The notes under the pieces: generated by a model
Databases searched by the model: none
What the model saw: the letters and a program-made list of their open reading frames with translations, nothing else
Told to the model about the DNA's origin: nothing
DNA from: Alphaproteobacteria bacterium
GTDB taxonomy: Bacteria > Pseudomonadota > Alphaproteobacteria > Bin95
Direction of reading: 5' to 3'
NCBI GenBank assembly: GCA_020638555.1
Contig: JACKII010000008.1
Coordinates: 1 to 64,000 of the forward strand
Length of the DNA: 64,000 nt
Shown: one piece after another, positions 51,117 through 61,826 of the stretch
Layout of the letters: every line of letters begins with the position of its first letter
Numbering within the stretch: position 1 is the first letter of the stretch
Program-made: the position numbers and the translations under genes

Positions 51117-54100
51117 TCAGCCGGCCTGCGCCGCCAGCTTGGCCAGGGTCTCGGTCAGGCGCGCGACGCCGTTCAGGCGGCTTTGCGGCTTCGGCCAGTC
51201 GCGCACCACCACCAGCTTGTGATCCGGCCGCAGCTTGGCCTTGCCGTCCTGGCGTTGCAGGAATTGCACCAGCCCTTGCGGGTTCGGGAACCGGTCGTGG
51301 CGGAAGGTGAGCACGGCGCCCTTCGGTCCGGCGTCCACCTTCTCGATCATCGCCTGGCGGCAAAGCGCCTTGATGGCGATCACGTCCAGCAGGTTCTTGG
51401 CCTCGTCCGGCACCGGCCCGAACCGGTCGCCCAACTCCGCCGCGAACGCATCGATGTCCTGGCGTGTGTCCAGCACCGACAGGCGGCGGTAGAGATTGAG
51501 GCGAATGTTCAATTCCGGCACATAACTTTCCGGAATCAGGACCGAAGTGCCGATATTGATGGTCGGCGTCCAGCGCTCCTCGCGCGGGCCGGCGTCGCTC
51601 GCATCGCCGCTTTCGCGCGCCTCGGCGACGGCTTCCTCCAGCATCTGCTGGTACAGTTCGATGCCGACCTCGCGGATCTGGCCGGACTGCTCCTCGCCCA
51701 GCAGATTGCCCGCGCCGCGAATGTCGAGGTCGTGGCTGGCAACGGTGAAGCCGGCGCCCAGATGATCCAGGGTCTGCATCACCTCCAGGCGCCGCTGGGC
51801 GGTCTTGGTGATGGTGACGTCGTTGGGCAGGGTCAGATAGGCATAGGCCCGCACCTTGCCCCGGCCGATCCGCCCGCGGATCTGATACAGCTGACCAAGC
51901 CCGAACATGTCGGAACGGTGCACGATCAACGTGTTGGCGTTGGGAATGTCCAAGCCGCTTTCAATGATGTTGGTGGCGATCAGCATGTCGAACCGGCGGT
52001 CGTAGAAGCCGTTCATCACGTCTTCCAGGTCCTTGGCCGGCAGGCCGCCATGGGCCACGGCGATCTTCAGTTCCGGCAGAAGTTCCCGCACCTGATCCTC
52101 GACCTGGCGCAGGTGGCGCACGCGCGGGCAGACATAGAACACCTGGCCACCGCGGAACAGTTCGCGCTGGATCGCCTCGCGGATCACCAGCGGGTCGTAG
52201 GGTTGCACGAAGGTGCGCACGGCCAGCCGGTCGACCGGCGGCGTTGCGATCAGGCTCATTTCCCGCACGCCGGAGAGCGCCAGTTGCAGCGTGCGCGGGA
52301 TCGGCGTCGCCGTCATGGTGAGGACGTGGATGTCGGCCCGCATCTTCTTCAGGCGTTCCTTGTGCGCGACGCCGAAATGCTGTTCTTCGTCAACGATCAA
52401 CAAGCCCAACCGGCCGAATTGGATCGATTTGGCGAGCAGGGCGTGCGTGCCGACGATGATGTCCACCTGCCCCTCGGCCAGGCCCTTCTTCACCTCGGTT
52501 GCGCGCTTGCCGGTGACGAGGCGCGAGAGTTGCTCGACCCGCACCGGCAGGCCCTGGAACCGCTCGGCGAAGGTCTTGTAATGCTGGCGGGCTAGCAGGG
52601 TGGTCGGCACGACGACGGCGACCTGATAGCCCTCCATCACCGCCAGGAAGGCCGCACGCAATGCCACCTCGGTCTTGCCGAAGCCGACGTCGCCGCAGAC
52701 CAGCCGGTCCATCGGCCGGCCGCTGGCGAGGTCGTCCAGCACGTCGTCGATGGCCTTGATCTGGTCGTCGGTTTCGGCGTGGGGGAAGCGGGCGCAGAAT
52801 TCGGCCCAGGCGCCCTCCGGCGGGTGCAGTTCGTCGGCCTGGTGCAGGGCGCGGGCGGCGGCGGTCTGGATCAACTCGCCCGCCATTTCGCGGATGCGAT
52901 CCTTGAGCTTCGCCTTGCGCGACTGCCAGTTGGCGCTGCCCAGCCGGTCGAGTTGCACCGTGCCGTGATCGCTGCCGTAACGGCTCAGAACCTCTATGTT
53001 TTCAACGGGAACATAGAGTTTGTTGTCGTCATGATAGAGGAGCTTCAGGCAGTCGTGCGCCGCGCCGCCGGCGGTGACGGTCTCCAGCCCGGCATAGCGG
53101 CCGATGCCATGGTCGAGATGCACGACCAGGTCGCCCTCGGCGATCTCGCTCACCTCGGTCAGGAACTGGTCGGCGCGGCGGCGCCGGCGCGGGCGGCGGC
53201 TGATGCGTTCGCCCAGCAGGTCCTGCTCACTGAACACGACGAGGCCGTCGGCCTGGAAGCCGTGTTCCAACTCCCAGACCGTGGTGGCGAGCGGCGGCAG
53301 TTTCACGCCGGTCTCGACCGCCTGGCTGGCGAGTCCCGCCCGGTCCTGCATCAGGTCGGCGAGGCGGGCGGCGGCGCCGGCGGAGTAGGCCGCGACCAGC
53401 ACGCGCCGGCCGTGTTTCTGCTCCAACTGGATGCGCTCGGCGACGGCGGCATAGAGCTCCGCATCGCCCTGGATCCGCGCCTCGGCGAAGTCGCGCACGC
53501 GGCGGGCGCCCAGGTCGAACACCTCGCCGCCATGGCTGTCGTCGGCGGCGAAGCGGTGCCAGGTCGCCACCGCCCGCTCGTCGGCGAGCGCGAACCATTC
53601 TTCCGGCGTCATGTAGAGCCGGTCGGGCGGCAAGGGCCGATAGACCCCGCCCTCGCCGGCGCCCATGGTCTCGGCCAGTTGCAGGCGGGCGGTGAAGTGG
53701 TCGGCGATGGTGTCGAACCGGGCGCGCTGGGCCTCGGCGAACTGTTCGTCCAGGATCAGCGCGGCGTCGGTGGGCAGATAGTCGAGCACGGTCGCGAGCC
53801 GGTCGTGGAACAGCGGCAGCCAGTGCTCCATGCCCGGATGCTTGCGGCCGGCGCTGACGCTCTCATAGAGCCGGTCGTTCGGCCCCGGAATGCCGAATTC
53901 CGACCGGTAGCCGACCCGGAAGCGCTCGATCGCGTCCGGGGTCAGGCGTAACTCGTTCACCGGCGCAATGGCGAACCGCTTCACATTGCCGGTGGAGCGC
54001 TGCGTCAGCGGATCGAAATGGCGGATGGTCTCGATTTCGTCGCCGAACAGGTCGAGCCGCAGCGGCTGGTCCTCGGCCGGCGGGAACAGGTCGATCAGCC

Positions 54101-54626
54101 CGCCGCGCACCGCGTACTCGCCCGGCTCCATCACCGTGTCGGTGCGGTTGTAGCCGTTGGCGTTGAGGAAGGCCGTCAGCGCCTCCAGATCCAGCCGTCC
54201 GCCCTTCTGCGCCTGAAACCGGGCGTTCTCGAAAAAGGCGCGCGGCGGCACCCGCTGCACCAGGGCGTTGACCGTCGTCACCAGCAGCCGCGGCGGCCGC
54301 TCCACCAGGCGGCCGAGCGTCGCGATGCGGGCGCTCAGCACGTCGGCCTGGGGGCTGGAGCGGTCGTAGGGCAGGCAGTCCCACGCCGGCAGGAACAGCG
54401 TGTCGGCCTTGGGCGCGAAGAAGCGCACGCCCGCCAGCAGGCGCAGCGCCTTTTCCTCGTCCAGCGCCACCGCCAGCACGCACGGCATGTGCGGGTCGGC
54501 GAGGGCATGCGCCAGCCAGCGCGCATCGGCCCCTTCCGGCGCACCCGCCAGCGTCAGCCGGCCGGGCAGGCGAAACGCCTGGGCGTCCAGCGCCGGCTTC
54601 TGGTCGAGGGCGGCCGCGTCGTTCAT
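51117..54626 (-). CDS. mfd: Transcription-repair coupling factor Mfd
   Basis: 1169 residues, usual length. The N-terminal UvrB-like part includes DTLFLPAWDCLPYDRSSP and the RNA-polymerase-interaction domain contains GDLVVHLDHGIGRYAGLETV. The RecG-like translocase has Walker A GDVGFGKTEVALRAAF, DEEQ box VDEEQHFGV, TATPIPRTL and QIRGRIGR. Mfd removes stalled RNA polymerase and recruits UvrA. The ATG at 54626 overlaps the sdhE stop (ATGA); a longer frame to 54941 is only the overlap with that gene. Confidence 0.97.
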   Translation of the reverse strand: MNDAAALDQKPALDAQAFRLPGRLTLAGAPEGADARWLAHALADPHMPCVLAVALDEEKALRLLAGVRFFAPKADTLFLPAWDCLPYDRSSPQADVLSARIATLGRLVERPPRLLVTTVNALVQRVPPRAFFENARFQAQKGGRLDLEALTAFLNANGYNRTDTVMEPGEYAVRGGLIDLFPPAEDQPLRLDLFGDEIETIRHFDPLTQRSTGNVKRFAIAPVNELRLTPDAIERFRVGYRSEFGIPGPNDRLYESVSAGRKHPGMEHWLPLFHDRLATVLDYLPTDAALILDEQFAEAQRARFDTIADHFTARLQLAETMGAGEGGVYRPLPPDRLYMTPEEWFALADERAVATWHRFAADDSHGGEVFDLGARRVRDFAEARIQGDAELYAAVAERIQLEQKHGRRVLVAAYSAGAAARLADLMQDRAGLASQAVETGVKLPPLATTVWELEHGFQADGLVVFSEQDLLGERISRRPRRRRRADQFLTEVSEIAEGDLVVHLDHGIGRYAGLETVTAGGAAHDCLKLLYHDDNKLYVPVENIEVLSRYGSDHGTVQLDRLGSANWQSRKAKLKDRIREMAGELIQTAAARALHQADELHPPEGAWAEFCARFPHAETDDQIKAIDDVLDDLASGRPMDRLVCGDVGFGKTEVALRAAFLAVMEGYQVAVVVPTTLLARQHYKTFAERFQGLPVRVEQLSRLVTGKRATEVKKGLAEGQVDIIVGTHALLAKSIQFGRLGLLIVDEEQHFGVAHKERLKKMRADIHVLTMTATPIPRTLQLALSGVREMSLIATPPVDRLAVRTFVQPYDPLVIREAIQRELFRGGQVFYVCPRVRHLRQVEDQVRELLPELKIAVAHGGLPAKDLEDVMNGFYDRRFDMLIATNIIESGLDIPNANTLIVHRSDMFGLGQLYQIRGRIGRGKVRAYAYLTLPNDVTITKTAQRRLEVMQTLDHLGAGFTVASHDLDIRGAGNLLGEEQSGQIREVGIELYQQMLEEAVAEARESGDASDAGPREERWTPTINIGTSVLIPESYVPELNIRLNLYRRLSVLDTRQDIDAFAAELGDRFGPVPDEAKNLLDVIAIKALCRQAMIEKVDAGPKGAVLTFRHDRFPNPQGLVQFLQRQDGKAKLRPDHKLVVVRDWPKPQSRLNGVARLTETLAKLAAQAG

Positions 54627-54904
54627 ACGCTCGGCCGGAACGCCAGCAGCCGGTCCAGCACGGGCGAGCGCAGATTGGCCGGCACCGGCTCCAGGCCGGT
54701 GATCCAGTCCATCAGTTCCGGGTCGATCCGGTCCAGGATCTGCCCGAACTGTGCCAGTTCTTCCGCCGACATGTCGGCCAGATAGGCGTCGGCGAAGCGG
54801 CCCAGGATCAGGTCGCTTTCCTTGGTCCCCCGGTGCCACGCCCGGAAGTGCAGGCGCTTGCGGGTCTTTTCGAGGTCGGTCATCGCAGGCTCTGTCTGTG
54901 TCAT
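54623..54904 (-). CDS. sdhE: SdhE, FAD assembly factor for succinate dehydrogenase
   Basis: 93 residues. The family signature RAWHRGTKESDLILGRFADA contains the conserved R-G-x-x-E-x-D that helps attach FAD covalently to SdhA. DPELMDWITG and the helical C-terminus fit. The gene order sdhE-mfd with a 4-bp overlap is common in alphaproteobacteria. The start at 54904 gives MTQTEPAMTD; a start at 54883 would be seven residues shorter. Confidence 0.92.
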   Translation of the reverse strand: MTQTEPAMTDLEKTRKRLHFRAWHRGTKESDLILGRFADAYLADMSAEELAQFGQILDRIDPELMDWITGLEPVPANLRSPVLDRLLAFRPSV

Positions 54905-54977
54905 GGCGTGACCATGTGCGCGTCCCGGGCCGGGAACGCAAGGCGTCTTGTTGACCGGTGGGGCAGGGGGCGGCGCC

Positions 54978-57434
54978 TCACAGCGCCAGCAAGGCCTGGT
55001 CGCCGTCGCCCGCCATCGCCTCGGCAATCAGCGCGTCGGCGTCCTCCACCTCCACCTCGCGCAGCAACTGGTCGAGGGCGGCGTGGTCGTAGACGCTTTC
55101 CCGCCCGACCTCCAGCAGCACCGGCACCGCCAGCGGCGACACCCGGTCGAGCCGGCGCCAGTCGATGCGGCCGCGGGCGCGGGCCAGCAACTCGCCCAGC
55201 CGGCCGATATCGGTCAGGCCGCGGGCGGCGTCGCGCCGGGTGGCGCGCAATAGCAGATGGTCCGGCTCGTGCCGGCGCAACACGTCATAGATCAGGTCGG
55301 CGTTGAAGGTCACCTGCTTGCGGGTTTTCTCCTGGCCCGGATGCCGGCGCTCGATCAGCCCGGCGATGACGGCGACATTGCGGAAGGTGCGCTTCAACAG
55401 CGAGCTTTCGGCCATCCACTCTTCCAGGTCGTCGCCCAGCATGTCCTCGGCGAACAGGGCTTTCAGGTCGCGCGGCTCGGCCAGGGACCAGACCGCGATC
55501 ACATAGTCGGTGGCGACGAAGCCCAGCGGCCCCAGCCCGGCCCGCTGCATCCGCCGCGTCAGCAGCATGCCCAGCGTCTGGTGCGCGTTCCGGCCCTCGA
55601 AGCAATAGGCGACGGTGTAGTATTTGCCGCCGCGCGGGAAGGTCTCGACCAGCAGGCCGTCCCGCTTCGGCAGCACGCTTTTCCAGCGCTGCACCCGCAG
55701 CCATTCCAGCACGTCCGCCGGCATGCCCTGCCAGCGCCGCGGATCGGCCAGGATCGCCCGCACGCCGTCGGCCAGATGCGTGGTGAGCGGCAGGCGGCCG
55801 CCGCCATAGGCCGGCACTTTCGGCGCCTCGCCGCTGGCGCGCCGTGTCGCCACCATCGTTTCGCGCACGCCCAGGAATTCCAGCACCTGGCCCGCGAACA
55901 TGAAGGTGTCGCCGGGCACCAGGCCCTGCACGAAAATTTCCTCCACCTCGCCGACCACGCGGCCGCCGACCCGCACTTTCAGGGTCGGCGACTCGACGAT
56001 GGTGCCGATATTCATGCGATAGGCGCGGGCGAAGCGCTGGTGGGCGATGCCCAGCCGTCCGCCGCCGGCGGGCCTGAGCCGCCGGTAGCGCTCGTATTCG
56101 CCCAGCGCATAGCCGCCGGTAGCGACGAAGCCCACCACATCGTCGAAATCCCGCCGGTCGAGCCCGGCATAGGGGCCGGCGCGTGTGACTTCTCCGTAGA
56201 GCGCGTCCGGGTGAAACGGCCCGCTGCACGCCATCCCCACCACGTGCTGCGCCAGCACGTCGAGCCCGCCCGGCTGCGGCGGTGGCCCGTCCAACTGGCC
56301 GGCCTCGATGGCGTCGAGCGCCGCCTGGCACTCCAGCAGTTCGAACCGGTTCGCCGGCACCAGGATCGCCTTCGACGGCTCGCCGAGCCGGTGGTTCGCC
56401 CGGCCGATCCGCTGCAACAGCCGCGAGACGCCCTTGGGCGCGCCCACCTGCAACACCAGGTCGACATCGCCCCAGTCGATGCCCAGGTCCAGTGAGGATG
56501 TGGCCACCACCGCCCGCAGCGCACCCCGCGCCATGGCGGCTTCGACCTTGCGCCGTTGCTCCGCCGAGAGCGAGCCGTGGTGCAGGGCGATGGGCAGATT
56601 GTCCGCGTTGATGTGCCAGAGCGCCTGGAAGATCAACTCCGCCTGGGCGCGGGTGTTGACGAAGACGATGCTGGTGCGGTGGTCGCGCAGGGCCTGGTAG
56701 ATCGGCTCGACGGCATAGAGCGCCATGTGGCCGGACCAGGGCATGCGCCCTTCCGGCGTCATGATCCGGATGTCCGGCTTCACGCCGCCCCGCCCGATTA
56801 CCAGGCGCACGTCGTCGTCGCGGCCGGCGCTGGGTGACAGCCAGCGGGCCAGTGCCGCCCGGTCGGCCACCGTCGCCGACAGGCCGACCCGCCTGAGCCC
56901 CGGCGCCAGCGCCTGCAAGCGCGACAGGCCGAGCGCCAGCAGGTCGCCGCGCTTGTTGTCGGCCAGCGCGTGCAACTCGTCGACGATCACCGCCCGCAAG
57001 CCGCCGAACAGGTCCGGCGCTTCCGGATAGGACAGCAGCAGCGCCAGCGATTCCGGCGTGGTCAGCAGAAAGTGCGGCGGCTGGCTTTTCTGGCGCGCGC
57101 GCTTTTTTGCCGGCGTGTCGCCGGTGCGGGTTTCGGCGGTGATGGCGAGGCCCATTTCGGCCAGCGGGGCCTCCAGATTGCGGTGGATATCCACCGCCAG
57201 CGCCTTCAGCGGCGAAATGTAGAGCGTGTGCAGCCCGTCCGGCAGATCGCGGCGGATCAGGTCGGCGATGGAGGGCAGGAATCCCGCCAATGTCTTGCCG
57301 CCGCCGGTGGGCGCGATCAGCAGCGCGCTTTCGTCCACAGCCGCGGCGCGCAGCAAGGAAATCTGGTGCGCATGCGGGCGCCAGCCGCGGTTTTGGAACC
57401 AGTTTTCGACCGGTTTGGGAAGGAATTCGGCCAT
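54978..57434 (-). CDS. Lhr-type ligase-associated DEXH-box DNA helicase
   Basis: 818 residues. Helicase motifs are LLIAPTGGGKTLAGFLPSI, TTPESLALLL, VDELHAL (D-E-L-H box), GLSATVAD, ATSSLDLGIDWGDVDLVLQV and LLQRIGRANHR. The C-terminal half carries the Lhr winged-helix and beta-barrel region (GDTFMFAGQVLEFLGV). This short Lhr form is the bacterial ligase-associated helicase of DNA repair. The ATG at 57434 (MAEFLPKP) is preferred to 57476. It is the first gene of a minus-strand unit with sdhE and mfd. No ligase or nuclease partner is seen next to it here. Confidence 0.92.
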   Translation of the reverse strand: MAEFLPKPVENWFQNRGWRPHAHQISLLRAAAVDESALLIAPTGGGKTLAGFLPSIADLIRRDLPDGLHTLYISPLKALAVDIHRNLEAPLAEMGLAITAETRTGDTPAKKRARQKSQPPHFLLTTPESLALLLSYPEAPDLFGGLRAVIVDELHALADNKRGDLLALGLSRLQALAPGLRRVGLSATVADRAALARWLSPSAGRDDDVRLVIGRGGVKPDIRIMTPEGRMPWSGHMALYAVEPIYQALRDHRTSIVFVNTRAQAELIFQALWHINADNLPIALHHGSLSAEQRRKVEAAMARGALRAVVATSSLDLGIDWGDVDLVLQVGAPKGVSRLLQRIGRANHRLGEPSKAILVPANRFELLECQAALDAIEAGQLDGPPPQPGGLDVLAQHVVGMACSGPFHPDALYGEVTRAGPYAGLDRRDFDDVVGFVATGGYALGEYERYRRLRPAGGGRLGIAHQRFARAYRMNIGTIVESPTLKVRVGGRVVGEVEEIFVQGLVPGDTFMFAGQVLEFLGVRETMVATRRASGEAPKVPAYGGGRLPLTTHLADGVRAILADPRRWQGMPADVLEWLRVQRWKSVLPKRDGLLVETFPRGGKYYTVAYCFEGRNAHQTLGMLLTRRMQRAGLGPLGFVATDYVIAVWSLAEPRDLKALFAEDMLGDDLEEWMAESSLLKRTFRNVAVIAGLIERRHPGQEKTRKQVTFNADLIYDVLRRHEPDHLLLRATRRDAARGLTDIGRLGELLARARGRIDWRRLDRVSPLAVPVLLEVGRESVYDHAALDQLLREVEVEDADALIAEAMAGDGDQALLAL

Positions 57435-57517
57435 TTTCCCTGTGACGCACCTTCGAATCCGCCTAATGTTCCCCATATAGCAACTTTCATCCCTCCACGC
57501 TCGCGAAGGGGCGATCC

Positions 57518-57799
57518 ATGGCCGAAAGTCAACTGAACCCGGATCGGCAGAAAAAAATCGCCCTCGAAGTGTTCCTGGAGGCGTGGGACAAGGCCGTCGA
57601 GGCCGGGGTCGACTGCGATTTGCTCAGCGAAGTTCTCATCTATATGGGCGTGACCGACCTTGTGGCCGACCGGGGCGAGGACTGGACGGCCGATGTCTTT
57701 GAGGACTTGCCGGAGCGGATCCGCGAAGGCGAGTTCACCATGCCGGAAGACTTTCTCGACCCGCGCTTTCCGGGCCAGCCCAACCCCGACTTCGCCTAA
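57518..57799 (+). CDS. Conserved small acidic protein of unknown function
   Basis: 93 residues, acidic and helical, beginning MAESQLNPDRQKKIALEVFL and ending PRFPGQPNPDFA. No catalytic motif, signal peptide or membrane helix. GAAGGGG stands six bases before the ATG, so it is very likely expressed. It is divergent from the helicase gene and sits before tRNA-Arg. I do not recognise the family. Confidence 0.65.
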   Translation: MAESQLNPDRQKKIALEVFLEAWDKAVEAGVDCDLLSEVLIYMGVTDLVADRGEDWTADVFEDLPERIREGEFTMPEDFLDPRFPGQPNPDFA

Positions 57800-57841
57800 A
57801 CGGTGGCGGCGACGATTGCCCGCCGCTATAGTCCCGCCCAC

Positions 57842-57918
57842 GGCCCCGTAGCTCAGCAGGATAGAGCGCCGGATTCCTAATCCGTAGGTCACAGGTTCGA
57901 ATCCTGTCGGGGTCGCCA
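57842..57918 (+). tRNA. tRNA-Arg (anticodon CCT)
   Basis: 77 nt including encoded CCA. The acceptor stem is GGCCCCG with CGGGGTC, the D-loop has GCTCAGCAGGATAGAGC, the anticodon loop is TTCCTAA with CCT at 57876-57878, and the T-loop has the canonical GGTTCGAATCC. It reads AGG codons. Confidence 0.97.
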
Positions 57919-57961
57919 TCGTTTCGATCCCTGGCCCCTCCGCCGACCGAGGCCCCCGCCC

Positions 57962-58930
57962 ATGAGCCTGCCCGATCGCGCCGCCATCGAAGCCGCGGCC
58001 ACCCTGGTCCATTCGCACATGCGACCGACGCCCGAAATCGCCTGGCCGCTGCTGGCCGAGCGTCTGGGAACGCGGGTCGTCGTCAAGCACGAGAACCACA
58101 CCCCTATCGGCGCGTTCAAGGTGCGCGGCGGCCTCGTCTACATGGACCATCTGCGCCGCAGCCAGCCGAAGGTCGCGGGCGTCATCACCGCCACCCGCGG
58201 CAATCACGGCCAGAGCGTCGCGCTCGCCGCCGCGAAATTCGGCCTGGGCGCCACCATCTACATCCCCCACGGTAATTCGGTGGAAAAGAACGCCGCTATG
58301 CGTGCCTATGGCGCCGAACTGGTCGAGGAAGGGCACGACTTCCAGGCCTGCTACGAGGCCTGCCTTGCCCGCGCCGAAGCCGAAAAGCTGCATCTGTTGC
58401 CGGCATTCGCGCCGCCGCTGATCGCCGGCGTTTCCACCTATTCCTACGAGTTCCTGTCGGCCGCGCCGGACCTGGACGTGGTCTATGTGCCCATCGGCCT
58501 CGGCTCTGGCATTTGCGGCATGATCGCGGCCCGCAACGCTCTCGGCCACAAGGCGGAGGTGGTGGGCGTCGTCTCGACCGAGGCCGCGGCCTATGCCCTG
58601 TCCTTTGCCGCCGGCGAGCCCGTCTCCACCAACAGCGCCGACACCCTGGCGGACGGCATGGCCTGCCGCGTGCCGGTGGCCGATGCGGTGGCCATCATCA
58701 ATGGCGGCGCGGCCCGCATCGTCCAGGTGAGCGATGCGGAGATCAAAACCGCCATCCGCGCCTACTACACCGATTGCCACCAACTGGCCGAGGGCGCCGG
58801 CGCGGCGCCGCTCGCCGCCGCCTTGCAGGAGCGGGAGCGGCTGCAGGGCAAGGCCGTGGGCCTGGTGCTGAGCGGCGGCAATATCGACATGCGCCTCTAT
58901 CGCGAGGTGCTGGCGGAGGCGTCAGCGTAA
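57962..58930 (+). CDS. Threonine dehydratase-like PLP enzyme (fold type II)
   Basis: 322 residues. The PLP Lys is in PIGAFKVRGG, with TRGNHGQSVALAA as the phosphate or substrate loop and GLGSGICGMIAARN as the glycine-rich phosphate cradle. The Ser in LVLSGGNID contacts the pyridine ring. There is no C-terminal ACT domain, so it is of the short catabolic type; EutB of hydroxyectoine degradation and serine/threonine dehydratases are alternatives. It follows tRNA-Arg and stands alone. Confidence 0.85.
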   Translation: MSLPDRAAIEAAATLVHSHMRPTPEIAWPLLAERLGTRVVVKHENHTPIGAFKVRGGLVYMDHLRRSQPKVAGVITATRGNHGQSVALAAAKFGLGATIYIPHGNSVEKNAAMRAYGAELVEEGHDFQACYEACLARAEAEKLHLLPAFAPPLIAGVSTYSYEFLSAAPDLDVVYVPIGLGSGICGMIAARNALGHKAEVVGVVSTEAAAYALSFAAGEPVSTNSADTLADGMACRVPVADAVAIINGGAARIVQVSDAEIKTAIRAYYTDCHQLAEGAGAAPLAAALQERERLQGKAVGLVLSGGNIDMRLYREVLAEASA

Positions 58931-59015
58931 CGAACCGCCGCCGCGCTCCGACCCGAGCCGGCCTCCCGGCGATGCGTGGGGGGCAAAGGGGGCGGCCTGC
59001 CCGGCGGCGAGGCCG

Positions 59016-59996
59016 TCAGGCGACCGCCTTCCGCACCAGCGGCATGACCTCGGCCGCGAAACGTTCGATCTGCTCCATGCGCCGCTCATAGGGGCCGACC
59101 AGATCGACCGAGATGTGGCGCACGCCCGCCGCGTGGAATTTCAGGATCGCCTCCGCCACCTGCTGCGGGTTGCCGAGGCCGGCATAGCGCGCGGCCGCCT
59201 TGCGGAAATCCATGGCATAGCGTTTCGACAGGCTGTCGGTCGCCACGTCCAGCGCCTGCTCGTAGCTGTCGTCGACGCGGGCGAACAACAGGTGACCCGT
59301 GCCGAATTTCGCGACCGTACGCCCGGCCTCCTGGGCCGCCGTGTCGATCTTGGCAAGGGCTGCGGCATACATGTCCGGTGTCACCACATAGCTCAGATAG
59401 CCGTCGGCGAGCCGCCCCATGCGCCGCAGCGCGGCGTCCTTGCGCCCGCCGACCCAGAGCGGCGGACCGCCGGCCTGGCGCGGCGGCGGCGTCATCAACA
59501 CGTCTTCGAACCGGTAATACTGGCCCTTGAACGTGCCGGGCTGGCCGGACCAGAGCGCGCGCATGGCCTGCATGCTCTCGCCGAGGCGCGGGCCGCGCTC
59601 GTGGATCGGCACGCCCGCGACCTCGTATTCCTTCGGGAACTCGCCGCCGATGCCGAGTCCGAAGATGAAACGTCCCTCGCTCAGATGGTCGAGCGTCGCC
59701 GCCTGCTTGGCCACCGGCCCCGGATGGCGCAGCGGCAGCAGATAAACGCCGGTGCCGAAGGTCAGGCGCCGGCTCACCACCGCCGCCTGGGCCAGCAGCA
59801 ACAGCGGGTCGAAAAAGGGCAGGGGCATGGAAAGATGGTCGCCGACCCAGAGCGAGTCGAACCCGGCCCGGTCCACCGTCTCGACGAAGCTGACCAGGTC
59901 GTCGATCCTCGGCAGCCAGGGGCCGGACTGGTTGTCGGGCTCGCGATGGATGGTCTGAATGCCGATCTTGAGGCCGGTATCGAGGGGCAGGGCCAT
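59016..59996 (-). CDS. LLM-class F420/FMN-dependent oxidoreductase
   Basis: 326 residues with a luciferase-like TIM barrel. Landmarks are GFDSLWVGDHLSMPLP, LTFGTGVYLLPLRHPGPVAK, AATLDHLSEGRFIFGLGIGG and PPLWVGGRKDAALRRMGRLA. It would oxidise or reduce a small molecule using reduced FMN or F420; the substrate cannot be inferred. The start is 12 bp after the ccrM stop on the same strand, so the two may be co-transcribed. Confidence 0.88.
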   Translation of the reverse strand: MALPLDTGLKIGIQTIHREPDNQSGPWLPRIDDLVSFVETVDRAGFDSLWVGDHLSMPLPFFDPLLLLAQAAVVSRRLTFGTGVYLLPLRHPGPVAKQAATLDHLSEGRFIFGLGIGGEFPKEYEVAGVPIHERGPRLGESMQAMRALWSGQPGTFKGQYYRFEDVLMTPPPRQAGGPPLWVGGRKDAALRRMGRLADGYLSYVVTPDMYAAALAKIDTAAQEAGRTVAKFGTGHLLFARVDDSYEQALDVATDSLSKRYAMDFRKAAARYAGLGNPQQVAEAILKFHAAGVRHISVDLVGPYERRMEQIERFAAEVMPLVRKAVA

Positions 59997-60008
59997 GGGG
60001 GTGCTTCC

Positions 60009-61157
<1,149 letters not shown>

Positions 61158-61781
61158 TCAATGGCCAAGTTGACTCAGCATGGCCCGGATCGGGGCGAAC
61201 GAGCGGCGGTGATGCGGCGTCACACCGGCCTGTTGCAGGCCCTCGCGGTGGGCCTTGGTGCCGTAGCCCGCATTCCGCTCCCAGCCATAGGCGGGGTAGC
61301 GCTCCGCCAGCCGGGCCATCAACCGGTCGCGCGCCACCTTGGCGACGATGGAGGCGGCGGCGATGGACAGGCAGCGGGCATCCCCCTTGACCACGGTCTC
61401 CGAAGGGCAGGGCAGGGTCGGGGCGCGATTGCCGTCGATCAACACGGCGGTGGGCGCATCGGGCAGGGCGGCGACGGCGCGCTGCATCGCCAGCATGGTC
61501 GCCGCCAGGATGTTGATCCGGTCGATTTCCGGCACCGAAGCCGCGCCGAGCCCGACCGCCGCATGGCGCAACAGCAGGCCGGCCAGAGCCTCGCGGCGCG
61601 CCGGTTTCAGCGCTTTCGAGTCCTGGATCATCGCCAGCAGGTCCGGCGGGCAGTCGGGGTGCAGCACCACCGCGGCCGTCACCACCGGCCCGGCCCAGGG
61701 GCCGCGCCCCACCTCGTCGACCCCGGCGACCGGGCCGCCATGGCGCAGGATCAGCGTGTGTTCCATCGAGAAATCCGGCAT
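61158..61781 (-). CDS. rnhB: Ribonuclease HII
   Basis: 207 residues, normal length. The active-site motif is [16 protein letters not shown] (Asp22, Glu23), with further acidic residues in VLIDGNR and [20 protein letters not shown]. It removes ribonucleotides and RNA-DNA hybrids. The ATG at 61781 gives MPDFSMEH; an ATG at 61766 is possible. It lies 60 bp upstream of ccrM on the same strand, an arrangement seen in other alphaproteobacteria. Confidence 0.95.
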   Translation of the reverse strand: MPDFSMEHTLILRHGGPVAGVDEVGRGPWAGPVVTAAVVLHPDCPPDLLAMIQDSKALKPARREALAGLLLRHAAVGLGAASVPEIDRINILAATMLAMQRAVAALPDAPTAVLIDGNRAPTLPCPSETVVKGDARCLSIAAASIVAKVARDRLMARLAERYPAYGWERNAGYGTKAHREGLQQAGVTPHHRRSFAPIRAMLSQLGH

Positions 61782-61826
61782 AAGCGCCTTTAGGCCGCCG
61801 ACCGGCGGCCGATGCAAGGAAAATTC

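Noticed and set aside
55285..57450. A minus-strand frame of 721 codons in another phase of the helicase gene
   Set aside because: Same strand but out of phase with the clear Lhr helicase; its Gly-, Ala- and Arg-rich sequence is a frame shadow.
57889..58119. Minus-strand frame running through tRNA-Arg(CCT) with PTGFEPVTYGL-like sequence
   Set aside because: This peptide type is the usual false translation of the T-arm of tRNA genes, not a protein.
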